Below are positions 9,755 to 20,963 of a DNA stretch of 64,000 nucleotides, piece after piece (positions within the stretch are counted from its first letter, which is position 1; each line of letters begins with the position of its first letter). Source of the stretch: Lysobacter sp. KIS68-7 (GTDB lineage Bacteria; Pseudomonadota; Gammaproteobacteria; Xanthomonadales; Xanthomonadaceae); contig NZ_CP089925.1 in assembly GCF_021284745.1 (NCBI RefSeq), positions 1,611,001-1,675,000 on the forward strand, read 5' to 3'. The notes under the pieces are model-generated. The model did no database searches. It was not told the DNA's origin and saw nothing but the letters and a program-made list of their open reading frames with translations. The position numbers and the translations under genes are program-made.

Positions 9755-10753
9755 ATGACGGTTACCGCCAACCAAGTCCTGCGCCCCCGTGGCCCGCAGA
9801 TCGAGCGCATCGCCGAAAACCGCGCAAAGGTCGTGATCGAACCGCTGGAGCGCGGTTACGGCCACACGCTCGGCAATGCACTGCGTCGCGTGTTGCTCTC
9901 CTCGATCCCCGGCTTCGCCATCACGGAAGTCGAGATCGACGGCGTGCTGCACGAATACACGACGGTCGAAGGCCTGCAGGAAGACGTGCTCGAGGTGTTG
10001 TTGAACCTCAAGGACGTCGCGATCCGCATGCACACCGGTGATTCGGCGACCCTGAGCCTGGCCAAGCAGGGCCCGGGCGTCGTCACCGCCGGCGACATCC
10101 GCACCGACCACAACGTCGAGATCCTGAATCCGGCGCACGTGATCGCGCACCTCACCAAGGACACGGCGCTGAACATGCGCCTGAAGATCGAGCGTGGGTT
10201 CGGCTACCAGCCGGCCGCCGCCCGTCGTCGTCCGGACGAAGAGACCCGCGCGATCGGCCGCCTGATGCTGGACGCCTCGTTCTCGCCGGTCCGCCGCGTT
10301 GCGTACGCCGTTGAAGCGGCGCGCGTGGAGCAGCGCACCGACCTGGACAAGCTGGTCCTGGACATCGAAACCAACGGCACGATCGACGCCGAGGAAGCCG
10401 TGCGCACCGCCGCCGACATCCTCAGCGACCAGCTGTCGGTGTTCGGCGACTTCACGCACCGCGACCGCGGCGCGGCGAAGCCGCAGGCGAGCGGCGTGGA
10501 TCCGGTCCTGCTGCGTCCGATCGACGACCTCGAGCTGACCGTGCGTTCGGCCAACTGCCTCAAGGCCGAGAGCATCTACTACATCGGCGACCTGATCCAG
10601 AAGACGGAAGTCGAACTGCTCAAGACGCCGAACCTCGGCAAGAAGTCGCTCACCGAGATCAAGGAAGTCCTCGCGCAGCGTGGCCTTTCGCTCGGCATGA
10701 AGCTCGAAAACTGGCCGCCGGCGGGCATCGCCTCGCACGGGATGATGGGCTAA
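9755..10753 (+). CDS. rpoA: DNA-directed RNA polymerase subunit alpha
   Basis: Alpha subunit, 332 residues, scaffold for RNA polymerase assembly and contact point for activators. The N-terminal domain shows [24 protein letters not shown]; the C-terminal domain (about 245-320) has [14 protein letters not shown] and [19 protein letters not shown], which contact DNA UP elements. Flanking hairpins at 9713-9736 and 10762-10793 isolate it in the operon. Confidence 0.98.
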   Translation: MTVTANQVLRPRGPQIERIAENRAKVVIEPLERGYGHTLGNALRRVLLSSIPGFAITEVEIDGVLHEYTTVEGLQEDVLEVLLNLKDVAIRMHTGDSATLSLAKQGPGVVTAGDIRTDHNVEILNPAHVIAHLTKDTALNMRLKIERGFGYQPAAARRRPDEETRAIGRLMLDASFSPVRRVAYAVEAARVEQRTDLDKLVLDIETNGTIDAEEAVRTAADILSDQLSVFGDFTHRDRGAAKPQASGVDPVLLRPIDDLELTVRSANCLKAESIYYIGDLIQKTEVELLKTPNLGKKSLTEIKEVLAQRGLSLGMKLENWPPAGIASHGMMG

Positions 10754-10761
10754 GCAACACA

Positions 10762-10793
10762 TTGCGCACGCGCGGCCTGCCGCGCGTGCGCAA
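10762..10793 (+). other. 15-bp hairpin between rpoA and rplQ
   Basis: TTGCGCACGCGCGGC (10762-10776) pairs perfectly with 10779-10793 across a two-base gap. It is the strongest stem in the ribosomal block. No T-run follows, so termination would have to be partial or Rho-assisted. A smaller 7-bp stem (10807-10822) follows. The 177-base rpoA-rplQ spacer holds nothing else that I can identify. Confidence 0.65.
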
Positions 10794-10930
10794 GTTTCAA
10801 CCCCGACGCGACTGAAGTCGCGCGGTACGCCGCCCACGGAGGGTCGGCGAGGGCCAGCGCAGTCCAAGTTGCAACGCCAGGAAGGCGACAGCGAAATCCA
10901 ACGACACAAGATTCATAAGGAAACCTACCC

Positions 10931-11305
10931 ATGCGCCACCAGAAAGCCGGCCGCAAGTTCAGCCGCACCAGCGCCCATCGCGACGCGATGTTCAGCAACA
11001 TGGCTGCTTCGCTGTTCAAGCACGAATTGATCCGCACCACGCTCCCGAAGGCGAAGGAACTCCGTCGCGTCGCCGAGCCGCTGATCACGCTCGCCAAGAC
11101 CGACGGCGTTGCCAATCGCCGCCTTGCCTTCTCGCGCCTGCGCGACAAGGAAGCCGTGGGCAACCTGTTCACCAAGCTCGGCCCGCGCTACGCCTCCCGC
11201 CCGGGCGGCTACCTGCGCATCCTCAAGTGCGGCTTCCGCGCTGGCGACAATGCGCCGATGGCGTACGTCGAACTCGTCGACCGCCCGGACGCGGCCACCG
11301 AGTAA
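10931..11305 (+). CDS. rplQ: 50S ribosomal protein L17
   Basis: L17, 124 residues, last gene of the alpha operon. [45 protein letters not shown] is the conserved first third. AAGGAAA at 10917-10923 is the ribosome binding site. A strong terminator follows 28 bases after the stop. Confidence 0.98.
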   Translation: MRHQKAGRKFSRTSAHRDAMFSNMAASLFKHELIRTTLPKAKELRRVAEPLITLAKTDGVANRRLAFSRLRDKEAVGNLFTKLGPRYASRPGGYLRILKCGFRAGDNAPMAYVELVDRPDAATE

Positions 11306-11333
11306 GCGATTCGCTGCAAAGCAAGACACCAGG

Positions 11334-11363
11334 ACCCCGGCCTCGCGCCGGGGTTCTTTTTTT
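11334..11363 (+). terminator. Intrinsic terminator of the ribosomal operon
   Basis: ACCCCGGC and GCCGGGGT form an 8-bp stem with loop CTCGC, followed by TCTTTTTTT. It closes the transcription unit after rplQ. Its core (CCCGGC CTCGC GCCGGG) is the same as in the ompA terminator at 34347. Confidence 0.92.
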
Positions 11364-11425
11364 CGTGCGCACGAAGGCACGACGAGCACTTCCCAATTGC
11401 CGCCGGCTTATGCACGCTGGCGCGC

Positions 11426-11932
11426 ATGAAAAACAACGCCGCCGCCGTCACCTCCTTCCGCCTGCGCTTCCTCCTCGGGTTCCTCGCGTGCGCGGGCCTG
11501 ATCGGATTCGCGCTGTTCTCGCAGTTCCACTGGTACCTGCAGCCGTGTCCGCTGTGCATCTTCCAGCGCATCGCGTTCGCGGCACTGGGCGTCGTGTTCC
11601 TCCTCGGGGGCCTGTTCGCGCCACGCGGCACGACGGGGCGTCGCGCCTGGGGCATCGTCGCGCTCATCCCTGCGCTGGCGGGCATCGGCATTGCCGGTCG
11701 CCACGTATGGCTCACGCACCTCCCGCCCGACCAGGTGCCGTCCTGCGGCCCGCCGCTGGAGTTCATGATGGAAGCCAGCCCGCTGGCCGACGTCGTCCGC
11801 CAGGTGCTCACCGGTTCGGGCGAATGCGCCAAGGTCGACTGGCATTTCCTCGGCCTGTCGATGCCGGCATGGGCGCTGCTGTGGTTCGTGCTGCTGGCCC
11901 TCTGGGCCGCCATCACGGCCTTCCGTCGCTGA
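11426..11932 (+). CDS. dsbB: Disulfide bond formation protein B
   Basis: DsbB, 168 residues, is an inner-membrane quinone reductase that reoxidises DsbA. Four membrane helices are visible. The first periplasmic redox pair is CPLC at residues 41-44, after QFHWYLQP; the second pair is the Cys of PSCGPP (about 106) and of GSGECAKV (about 133). Family length is normal. The gene stands alone after the ribosomal terminator. Confidence 0.95.
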   Translation: MKNNAAAVTSFRLRFLLGFLACAGLIGFALFSQFHWYLQPCPLCIFQRIAFAALGVVFLLGGLFAPRGTTGRRAWGIVALIPALAGIGIAGRHVWLTHLPPDQVPSCGPPLEFMMEASPLADVVRQVLTGSGECAKVDWHFLGLSMPAWALLWFVLLALWAAITAFRR

Positions 11933-11973
11933 ACCGCGCGCGCCGGTTGCGACACGCCGGCGCGGGGACGATG

Positions 11974-12012
11974 ATGGGACGACGCACTGCAACATAGATG
12001 GCGTCGTCCCAT
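11974..12012 (+). promoter_or_regulatory. 12-bp stem enclosing the DAHP synthase start codon
   Basis: ATGGGACGACGC (11974-11985) is the exact reverse complement of 12001-12012. The right arm includes the first two bases of the ATG at 12011. The loop is 15 bases. In RNA this would hide the start codon; in DNA it could be an operator. No usual ribosome binding site is seen in front of the start. The regulatory role is an inference. Confidence 0.5.
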
Positions 12013-13405
12013 GGCTACCCCCACCGTTCCCCTGCATCCCGTCCATCTGCCGAAAGACTGGTCGCCCGCCAGCTGGCGCACGCGACCCGCGCTGCAGATG
12101 CCGACGTATCCCGATCCCATTGCGCTGGAAACCGCGCTCGGTGAACTGCGCGCGCTGCCGCCGCTGGTCACGTCCTGGGAAATCATCGCGCTGAAGCAAC
12201 ACCTCGCCGACGCGCAGGAAGGCAAGCGCTTCCTGTTGCAGGGCGGCGATTGCGCGGAGAGTTTCGCCGAGTGCAGCTCGGACGTGATCTCCAATCGCCT
12301 GAAGGTGCTGCTGCAGATGAGCCTCGTGCTCGTGCACGGCCTGCGCGTGCCGGTGGTGCGCGTCGGCCGCTTCGCGGGCCAGTACGCGAAGCCGCGTTCG
12401 ACCGACGATGAAACGCGCAACGGCGTGACACTTCCGAGCTATCGCGGCGACATCATCAACGCGCCGGAATTCACCGAAGAAGACCGCGTGCCCGATCCGC
12501 GCCGCATGATCAAGGCGCACGCGCGCTCTGCGATGACGATGAACTTCGTCCGCGCGCTGATCGACGGCGGCTTCGCCGACCTGCACCATCCCGAATACTG
12601 GGACCTGCGTTGGGTCGGCCATTCCTCGCTCGCCGACGAATACCACCGCATGGTCGCGAGCATCGGCGATGCCGTGCGCTTCATGGAAACGCTGTCCGGC
12701 GCGCAGGTGCACAACCTCAATCGCGTGGACTTCTACACTTCGCACGAAGCCTTGTTGCTGCCCTACGAAGAAGCGCAGACGCGCCAGGTCCCGCGCCAAT
12801 GGGGCTGGTTCAACCTCAGCACGCACTTCCCCTGGATCGGCATGCGCACCGCGGCGCTGGAAGGCGCGCACGTCGAGTACTTCCGTGGCATCCGCAACCC
12901 GATCGCCGTGAAAGTCGGGCCGAGCGTCGCGCCGGATGCACTGATGCGCCTGGTCGATGCGCTGAATCCGGAAGACGAACCCGGCCGCCTGACGCTCATC
13001 CATCGCATGGGCGCGGCGAACATCGCTTCGAAACTCCCCGCGTTGCTCGACGTCGTGCGCCGCGAAGGCCGACGCGTGCTGTGGATCTGCGATCCGATGC
13101 ACGGCAATACGGAGAGCACGGCGAACGGCTTCAAGACGCGCCGCTTCACCAACATCCGCAGCGAACTCGAACAAGCTTTCGAACTGCACGCGGCCGCGGG
13201 CACGCGGCTTGGCGGCGTGCATCTCGAGCTCACCGGCGAGGACGTCACCGAGTGCCTCGGTGGCGCACGCGAGCTCACCGAACGGGATCTCGAACGCGCG
13301 TATCGCTCGACGGTCGACCCGCGCCTGAACTACGAACAGGCCCTGGAGATCGCGATGCTGATCGTGCGCAAGCAGGCGCAATTGATGAAGCCGGTGCAGG
13401 CGTGA
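12011..13405 (+). CDS. 3-deoxy-7-phosphoheptulonate synthase, class II
   Basis: Class II (plant-type) DAHP synthase, 464 residues, condensing phosphoenolpyruvate and erythrose 4-phosphate as the first step of the shikimate pathway. LLQGGDCAESF carries the metal-binding Cys at residue 81. RVGRFAGQYAKPRS, YRGDIINAPEF and WICDPMHGNTE are family motifs. Class I enzymes (AroF/G/H) are unrelated in sequence. The stop overlaps the GTG start of the next gene by 4 bases. A stem that includes the start codon is noted separately. Confidence 0.95.
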   Translation: MATPTVPLHPVHLPKDWSPASWRTRPALQMPTYPDPIALETALGELRALPPLVTSWEIIALKQHLADAQEGKRFLLQGGDCAESFAECSSDVISNRLKVLLQMSLVLVHGLRVPVVRVGRFAGQYAKPRSTDDETRNGVTLPSYRGDIINAPEFTEEDRVPDPRRMIKAHARSAMTMNFVRALIDGGFADLHHPEYWDLRWVGHSSLADEYHRMVASIGDAVRFMETLSGAQVHNLNRVDFYTSHEALLLPYEEAQTRQVPRQWGWFNLSTHFPWIGMRTAALEGAHVEYFRGIRNPIAVKVGPSVAPDALMRLVDALNPEDEPGRLTLIHRMGAANIASKLPALLDVVRREGRRVLWICDPMHGNTESTANGFKTRRFTNIRSELEQAFELHAAAGTRLGGVHLELTGEDVTECLGGARELTERDLERAYRSTVDPRLNYEQALEIAMLIVRKQAQLMKPVQA

Positions 13406-14451
13406 GGCGCGCACTGGCGGCCACGGCGCTGGCGCTCGCCGCGCCGGTGGCCTTCGCGCAGGCGACGGTCACGCCGCAGGACAGCGGCGTGCAGGTGCGG
13501 CTGCGCGGCATTTCCGCCGTCGATGCGAACACCGCATGGGCGAGCGGTCGCGAAGGCACGGTGTTGCGCACCCTCGACGGTGGTGCGCACTGGACCAACG
13601 TGTCGGTGCCCGATGCGAAGTCGCTCGACTTCCGCGACATCGAAGGCTTCGATGCGGACACCGCCGTGGTGCTGAGCATCGGCCCGGGGGAAGCGTCGCG
13701 CGTGTATCGCACCGAGGACGGTGGCAAGACCTGGGCACTGACGTTGAAGAACGACGACGAACGCGCGTTCTTCGATTGCATGGTGTTCGAAGGCGACAAG
13801 GGCTGGATGCTTGGCGATCCTGTCGATGGCCGCTATCAGATCCGGGAAACGCAGGACGGCGGTCGCACGTGGGCGCTGCAAGCGAACGGACCGGAAGCAC
13901 TGAAGGACGAAGCGGCGTTTGCGGCGAGCGGGACATGCATTGCGCGTGCGGATCACCAGCAAGTCTTCATCGCCGGAGGCGGCGCCGCTTCACGCGTACA
14001 GTGGTCGACGCCGGAAGGGTGGCACGCGCTCGACACGAAGATGCCGAACCGCATTCCAGCGGCCGGCATCTTCTCGATGGCGAGCCTCGGGGGCGTCGTG
14101 TTGCTCGTCGGTGGCGACTTTGAACACGAGGCTGTTGGAAGCGCCGCCTGGGTAAAGCTCGCGGCGCATGGCACGTATGTCGAGCCACTGCCGCCGCCGC
14201 GCGGTTATCGCTCTGGCGCGGCGTGCTTCGCCTTCCAGCGCTGCATCGCCGTCGGTCCGACCGGCGTCGATGCACTTGAGCCAGCGCCCAACGCACGCGC
14301 GAAGTGGCGACCGCTGTCCGACACCGGCTACGACGCCATCGACATCGCCGATGGCGTCGCCTGGGCGAGCGGCGACAAGGGCCGCATCGCCCGAATTACT
14401 GCTTCGCCGGGGCCTTCGCCGTCGACACCGGCGCAGGCTGCGACGCCGTAG
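13402..14451 (+). CDS. Secreted Ycf48/BNR-repeat beta-propeller protein
   Basis: 349 residues from a GTG start overlapping the previous stop (GTGA). Residues 1-19 are a signal peptide (ALAATALALAAPVAFAQA). BNR/Asp-box-like motifs recur, for example LRTLDGGAHW, YRTEDGGKTW and RETQDGGRTW, typical of the Ycf48 photosystem assembly-like beta-propeller family, which in non-phototrophs has no defined role. The last 56 bases overlap the amidase gene on the other strand. The frame is certain; the start is inferred from the signal peptide and coupling. Confidence 0.85.
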   Translation: MRRALAATALALAAPVAFAQATVTPQDSGVQVRLRGISAVDANTAWASGREGTVLRTLDGGAHWTNVSVPDAKSLDFRDIEGFDADTAVVLSIGPGEASRVYRTEDGGKTWALTLKNDDERAFFDCMVFEGDKGWMLGDPVDGRYQIRETQDGGRTWALQANGPEALKDEAAFAASGTCIARADHQQVFIAGGGAASRVQWSTPEGWHALDTKMPNRIPAAGIFSMASLGGVVLLVGGDFEHEAVGSAAWVKLAAHGTYVEPLPPPRGYRSGAACFAFQRCIAVGPTGVDALEPAPNARAKWRPLSDTGYDAIDIADGVAWASGDKGRIARITASPGPSPSTPAQAATP

Positions 14452-16153
14452 AGGCTGCAGCCGGCTGCGCCGCGGTTGACCCGGGCGCAGCCGTCGTCCA
14501 CACCGGCATCGCGTTGGCATTCTCCGGCAACGCCGTCTTCCCCAAGGTCACCGTCGGCAGGAACTGCGGCGGACGACGCGCCTTGCTGCGCTGTTCGTAC
14601 GCATTGCCGATCGACAGCAGCTTCGCTTCGCTCCACGCCGGCCCGATGAACACGATCCCGATCGGCAGCCCGTGGCTGTCGCCCATCGGCACCGTCAGGC
14701 TCGGATAGCCCGCGACCGCGGCCACGCCATACCCCGCGCCGACGAAGTGGTCGCCGAGCACCTGGTCGGTCGGCCACGCAGGCGACATCGCCGGCGCGAT
14801 CAGCACGTCCAGGTTGTCCTTCTTCAACGCCGCATCGATGCCATCGGGCCCGGCCAGTCGCTTCGACTTCGCGCGCGCCTCCAGGTACGCCGCTTCACCA
14901 AGCGGGCCCTTCGCGTTCGCCTTCTCGAAGAGTTCCTGCGCGAAGTAGGGCATCTCCTGGTCCGCATGCGCCTTGTTGAATTCGATGAGCTGCGCGAGCG
15001 TCTTCGGCCCCGCGTCATGCGCCTGCAGGTAATGCTCCACGCCCGCCTTGAATTCGTACAGCAGCACCTGGAATTCCGGGTCGTCCCACTGGCCCTTCGT
15101 CGGAATCTCCGCGTCGACCACTTCCGCGCCACCCGACTTCAGCATCGCGATCGCGCGTTCCATCGCCGCATCGACGTCGGGATGGAAGCCCATTTCCTTG
15201 CGCAGCACGCCGATGCGCACGCCCTGCAGCGCATTCGGATCCAGGCGCACGTGGTAATCGAACACCGCCTTGCCGACGCTGTTGTCGGTGGCCACGTCGT
15301 TGTCGTCGCGGCCGACCATGGCCGCGAGCATCGTCGCCGCATCGGCCACGGTGCGCGTCATCGGGCCCGCCGTGTCCTGCGTGCTGGAAATCGGAATGAT
15401 GCCGTCGCGGCTCACCAGGCCCACCGTCGGCTTCAATCCGACGAGGCCCGCCACCGACGCAGGACAGATGATGCTGCCGTCGGTTTCCGTGCCGACGCCG
15501 ACGACCGCGAGGTTCGACGCGATCGCCGTGCCCGTGCCCGAACTCGAACCACAGGGATTGCGATCGAGCGCGTAGGGGTTCTTCGTTTGTCCGCCGCGTC
15601 CGCTCCAGCCGGAGCTCGCGCGCGTGGAGCGGAAGTTCGCCCATTCGCTGAGGTTGGTCTTGCCCAGGATCACCGCGCCGGCGGCGCGCAGGCGCTGCAC
15701 GAGGAAGGCGTCGCGCTTGGGCTTGTTGTCGGCGAGCGCGAGAGAGCCGCCGGAGTTCACCATCGGCGTCGCATCGATGTTGTCCTTCAGCAGCACCGGG
15801 ATGCCGTGCATCGGGCCGCGCACCTTGCCGGCCTTGCGTTCGGCGTCGAGCGCGTCGGCCTCCTTCAGTGCATCGGGATTGAGTTCGATGACCGAGTTGA
15901 GCGTCGGGCCCGCCTTGTCGATCGCCGCAATGCGATCCAGGTAGGCCTGCGCCAATGCGTGGCTCGTGAGTTCGCCGCGCGCCATGCGCGCCTGCAGGCC
16001 TGCGATGTCGGCTTCGTCGTAGGCGAAGGCAGCGGGTTTTGCGGGTTCTGCTTTCGATGCAGCGGCCGCTTTGTCGGCGGCGGGCGCGGTGGCTTCGCGC
16101 GGTTGGCAGGCCACGGTCGCGAGGACCGCGAGGGAGAGCAAGGCAAGGCGCAT
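14396..16153 (-). CDS. Lipoprotein amidase (amidase signature family)
   Basis: 585 residues. The signal peptide ends in a lipobox with Cys16 (LATVAC), so it is probably a membrane-anchored lipoprotein in the periplasm. The Ser-cisSer-Lys triad is visible: Lys123 (VLLKDNID), Ser at about 203-204 (CGSSSGTG) and Ser227 (ETDGSIICPAS). The family hydrolyses amide bonds; the substrate is unknown. An Ala/Pro-rich linker (about 18-42) follows the anchor, and the C-terminus is an Ala/Pro-rich tail that runs into the antisense overlap with the Ycf48-like gene. Confidence 0.92.
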   Translation of the reverse strand: MRLALLSLAVLATVACQPREATAPAADKAAAASKAEPAKPAAFAYDEADIAGLQARMARGELTSHALAQAYLDRIAAIDKAGPTLNSVIELNPDALKEADALDAERKAGKVRGPMHGIPVLLKDNIDATPMVNSGGSLALADNKPKRDAFLVQRLRAAGAVILGKTNLSEWANFRSTRASSGWSGRGGQTKNPYALDRNPCGSSSGTGTAIASNLAVVGVGTETDGSIICPASVAGLVGLKPTVGLVSRDGIIPISSTQDTAGPMTRTVADAATMLAAMVGRDDNDVATDNSVGKAVFDYHVRLDPNALQGVRIGVLRKEMGFHPDVDAAMERAIAMLKSGGAEVVDAEIPTKGQWDDPEFQVLLYEFKAGVEHYLQAHDAGPKTLAQLIEFNKAHADQEMPYFAQELFEKANAKGPLGEAAYLEARAKSKRLAGPDGIDAALKKDNLDVLIAPAMSPAWPTDQVLGDHFVGAGYGVAAVAGYPSLTVPMGDSHGLPIGIVFIGPAWSEAKLLSIGNAYEQRSKARRPPQFLPTVTLGKTALPENANAMPVWTTAAPGSTAAQPAAASTASQPAPVSTAKAPAKQ

Positions 16154-16231
16154 GGCGATTCCCCTGGGCGGCGGTTGCCGCAGGGGCGGAGCATTACGCG
16201 GCCGCCACCCGGCGGCAATAGGCCGGCGCCG

Positions 16232-16711
16232 TCAGAGACGGCGCTTGCGCAGGTCGCGTGCGAGCACCCAGACGATGATCACGTTGACGCCCAACACCAC
16301 CAGGGCGACCCAGCCGGGGTGGCGGATCAGGGCGTAGATGTCGAAGGGCAGGTAGATCGAGGCGGCGATGCAGCCCAGCCACGAGGCCCAGGCCTTGTCG
16401 CGCCACAGGCCCCAGGCTTCGATCAGGTGCAGCACGCCGTAGGCGCCGACCGCGGCCGCGGCCAGGTGCACCGAATGGGGATTGATGGCGTTGGCCAGCC
16501 AGGCCATTGCGCCGTGCGTGGGCTCGAGCTGGAAGTAGCGGATCAGGTCTTCCGCCCAACGCTTGAGCGGGATGGGGCCGATGATCTCGAGCCCGCTCGC
16601 CGCCGACAGCGCGAGCAGGCCCTTGGCGCCTTCGATCAGCGCGATGACCCGCAGGCCCGGGTGGGCCCGCGGATCGTGCACATAAGGCCGTTCGCCGCGG
16701 GGTGCGTCCAT
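16232..16711 (-). CDS. DUF2127 family membrane protein
   Basis: 159 residues with four hydrophobic segments. GLRVIALIEGAKGLLALSAASGLEI at the start and YLPFDIYALIRHPGW are typical of DUF2127, whose function is unknown. It sits 16 bases downstream of typA on the same strand and may share its transcript. Confidence 0.85.
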   Translation of the reverse strand: MDAPRGERPYVHDPRAHPGLRVIALIEGAKGLLALSAASGLEIIGPIPLKRWAEDLIRYFQLEPTHGAMAWLANAINPHSVHLAAAAVGAYGVLHLIEAWGLWRDKAWASWLGCIAASIYLPFDIYALIRHPGWVALVVLGVNVIIVWVLARDLRKRRL

Positions 16712-16727
16712 TCGCGCGGCAGGTCGG

Positions 16728-18587
<1,860 letters not shown>

Positions 18588-18711
18588 GCTGAATGCGCGC
18601 CGGGGAGACGCGTAGGGGGACGTTGAGAAGCCGGCAAGTATACCCGTGGGCGGAGGCGCCACGCTGACTGGCGTATCCTTCCTCGTTTCCCCCAGTCCGG
18701 AGGCTCCGCCA

Positions 18712-19206
18712 ATGTCGCTTACTGCCGTTTTCGATACCGCCCGCGGCCCGATCCGCATCGAACTGGCCCCGGACAAGGCGCCCCTGACCGTGGCGAACTT
18801 CGTGAACCTGGCCAAGCGCGGCTTCTACGACGGGCTGAACTTCCACCGGGTCATCCCCGATTTCATGGTCCAGGGCGGCTGCCCCGAGGGCTCCGGCCGC
18901 GGCGGCCCGGGCTACCGCTTCGAGGACGAGACCGCCAATGGCCTGCGCCATGACCGCGGCGTCCTGTCGATGGCCAACGCCGGCCCGAACACCAACGGCA
19001 GCCAGTTCTTCATCACCCACGTGGCCACCCCCTGGCTCGACGGCAAGCACACCGTGTTCGGCAAGGTCGTCGAAGGCCTGGACGTCGTGGACGCGGTGAA
19101 GCAGGGCGACAAGATCAACAGCGTGAAGATCGAAGGCGACGCCGATGCGGTGCTGGCGGCGAAGGCCGACCGCGTGGCGGAGTGGAACAGGATCCTCGCG
19201 GCCTGA
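18712..19206 (+). CDS. Peptidyl-prolyl cis-trans isomerase, cyclophilin type
   Basis: 164 residues, cytoplasmic (no signal peptide), PpiB-like. The active-site stretch is [27 protein letters not shown] (Arg and Phe of FHRVI, Gln of MVQGG), followed by [18 protein letters not shown]. The frame is open from 18646 but family alignment supports MSLTAVFDT at 18712, with GGAGG at 18700-18704. Confidence 0.95.
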   Translation: MSLTAVFDTARGPIRIELAPDKAPLTVANFVNLAKRGFYDGLNFHRVIPDFMVQGGCPEGSGRGGPGYRFEDETANGLRHDRGVLSMANAGPNTNGSQFFITHVATPWLDGKHTVFGKVVEGLDVVDAVKQGDKINSVKIEGDADAVLAAKADRVAEWNRILAA

Positions 19207-19212
19207 CCGCCG

Positions 19213-19794
19213 TCACTCCCAATGCATGGTGTCGAGCATCCTCGACACCTTCTCTCCGTCCCGCGGGAAGTAGTACTCCCGCGGGGCGATGAAGATCGCG
19301 AGCGTCAGCCCCTCGTCGTGTTCGAACGCCGCGACGAGTCCCTGGTAGGCGAGGCCATCGGGGTTCGCCATCGTCACTTCGAAGCGCAAGCCCGCGCGGC
19401 CGCCGAAGGTGGCCGGCCGCAGGTTGGTCGCCTGGATGCCGATGAAGCCGGCGCTGGCCAGGCCGTCGGAGATCAGGTCGCGGATTTCGTCTTCGCGCAG
19501 GCCATGGTGGTAGTAGGGCCCGTCGGGTCGCCGCTTGCTCTCGCGCTGGCCGAGGAAGATGTATTCGCCCTCCTTCACCGTCGGCACCAGGTAGAGCAGG
19601 TTCAGCAGTTCGCCGTCGATCGTCCACATCTGGTAACGCGAACCGGCGGCGCGCGTCCATTCCATTTCGCTCTGGATCGTGAGCTTGCCCGCGCGCTGTG
19701 CGCCGGTGGCGACCAGCGGGCTGGTGTTGCCCACGCTGGCGCATCCGCCCAGCGCGATGCACGCACCGAGCAACAACGCATGCATCGTGCGCAT
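19213..19794 (-). CDS. Lipoprotein of unknown function
   Basis: 193 residues, start at 19794. The signal peptide ends ACIALGGC with the lipid-acceptor Cys at residue 18. The body contains KLTIQSEMEWTRAAGSRYQMWTIDGELLN and FEVTMANPDGLAYQG; I do not recognise a named family. The start overlaps the stop of the M48 protease gene by one base (TGATG), so the two are co-translated. It is the last of three overlapping lipoprotein genes. Confidence 0.85.
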   Translation of the reverse strand: MRTMHALLLGACIALGGCASVGNTSPLVATGAQRAGKLTIQSEMEWTRAAGSRYQMWTIDGELLNLLYLVPTVKEGEYIFLGQRESKRRPDGPYYHHGLREDEIRDLISDGLASAGFIGIQATNLRPATFGGRAGLRFEVTMANPDGLAYQGLVAAFEHDEGLTLAIFIAPREYYFPRDGEKVSRMLDTMHWE

Positions 19795-20963
19795 CACTGC
19801 GTGCCTCCCAGCTTGTCGAGTTCGCGTTGCACGAATGCGCGGTCGTCCGCCTGCGGCGCGACCGACAGGTAACGTTGGAACGCATCGCGCGCGCCGGGTT
19901 TGTCGCCCGACTTCGCGAGTGCGAATCCGTGTTCGCGCCATGCCGCTGCCGGCGCACCCGGCATCGCGACGGCCTGCGCGTACAGGCCCGCCGCCTTGTC
20001 GCGTTCGCCCGGTGCATCGTGGCGGCGATACGCTTCGGCGAGATAGAACGTCAGCACGCCGCGATCTTCCGGCGGTGCATCGTCGAGCAGTTCCTGGATC
20101 ACCAGTTGCGAACTCGCATAGCGACGCTGCGCGAGTTCGGCGACGAGCCAACCTTCGAGGAAGGGTCGCGTGGCCGCGCGGAATTGCGTCGCGTTGCGTT
20201 TGGTTCCGGGGTTCGGCACCGCGGCTGCGGCGGCGCGCACGTCGTCCAGGCGTTCCTGCGTCGCGGGGTGGGTGGCGAACACGGTGCTGTGGCTGGCGTA
20301 CTTCGCAGTCTGTTCTTCGCGCAGCATGCGCGCCCACAAGTCGGCGCCGGCCTTCGGGTCGTAGCCTTGCGCCACGATCGCGGCGAAACCGATGTGGTCG
20401 GCTTCGCGTTCCATGTCGCGGCTGAACTTGAAGACGGTGGCGTAGATGCCGAGGCTGCCGAGCATCGCGGTGTTCGGCATTCCGTAACCGTAGGCGAGCA
20501 TCTGGAAGGCGCTGAGGAAGGCGCTCGTGTCCTTCATGCGCCGCCATTGCCGTAGCGTGTGCTGCGCGCGGAAGTGGCCGGCTTCGTGGCCGAGCACGAA
20601 GGCGAGTTCGGCTTCGTTGCGCATGCGCAGCAAGGCGCCCGTCCAGACGATCATCGCGCCGTTCGGCGCCATGCTCGCGTTGAAGGCGGGCACGTTCATG
20701 ATGTAGACGCGCAGGTCCTTGCAGTAATCCTGCGCGGCGGTGCACGCCACGCTGCGCACGTAATCGTTCAATGCCGGGTCGCGCACGCGCATGGGCGAGC
20801 GCTTGAGGTCTTCCTCCTCGCGTTCCATCGCGTACCAGAGTTCGGATTCGTCGGTGCCCGCCACGGGCGTGGTGCCGGGCGTGTTCTTGCGCATGGGTTG
20901 GCTGCTCGCGCAGGCCGCGAGGGCGAGGCAGGCGGCGACGAGGAGGGCATGGGCGCGCGTCAT
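19794..20963 (-). CDS. M48 family metalloprotease lipoprotein
   Basis: 389 residues. The lipobox LALAAC puts the acylated Cys at residue 18. Zinc motif HEAGH is at 126-130 and the third ligand is probably the Glu of MEREADHIGF (about 178). The C-terminal part (from about 250) looks like TPR helices (FYLAEAYRRHD, AWREHGFALAKSGDKPGARDAFQRYL), as in the BepA-type periplasmic proteases that guard outer membrane protein assembly. Role by analogy only. It overlaps both neighbours (4 bases upstream, 1 base downstream). Confidence 0.92.
   Translation of the reverse strand: MTRAHALLVAACLALAACASSQPMRKNTPGTTPVAGTDESELWYAMEREEEDLKRSPMRVRDPALNDYVRSVACTAAQDYCKDLRVYIMNVPAFNASMAPNGAMIVWTGALLRMRNEAELAFVLGHEAGHFRAQHTLRQWRRMKDTSAFLSAFQMLAYGYGMPNTAMLGSLGIYATVFKFSRDMEREADHIGFAAIVAQGYDPKAGADLWARMLREEQTAKYASHSTVFATHPATQERLDDVRAAAAAVPNPGTKRNATQFRAATRPFLEGWLVAELAQRRYASSQLVIQELLDDAPPEDRGVLTFYLAEAYRRHDAPGERDKAAGLYAQAVAMPGAPAAAWREHGFALAKSGDKPGARDAFQRYLSVAPQADDRAFVQRELDKLGGTQ

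Noticed and set aside
11408-13414. A 668-codon open frame on the minus strand across the DAHP synthase gene
   Set aside because: High-GC shadow frame with biased Arg/His/Ala composition and no family motifs; the plus strand encodes a clear DAHP synthase.
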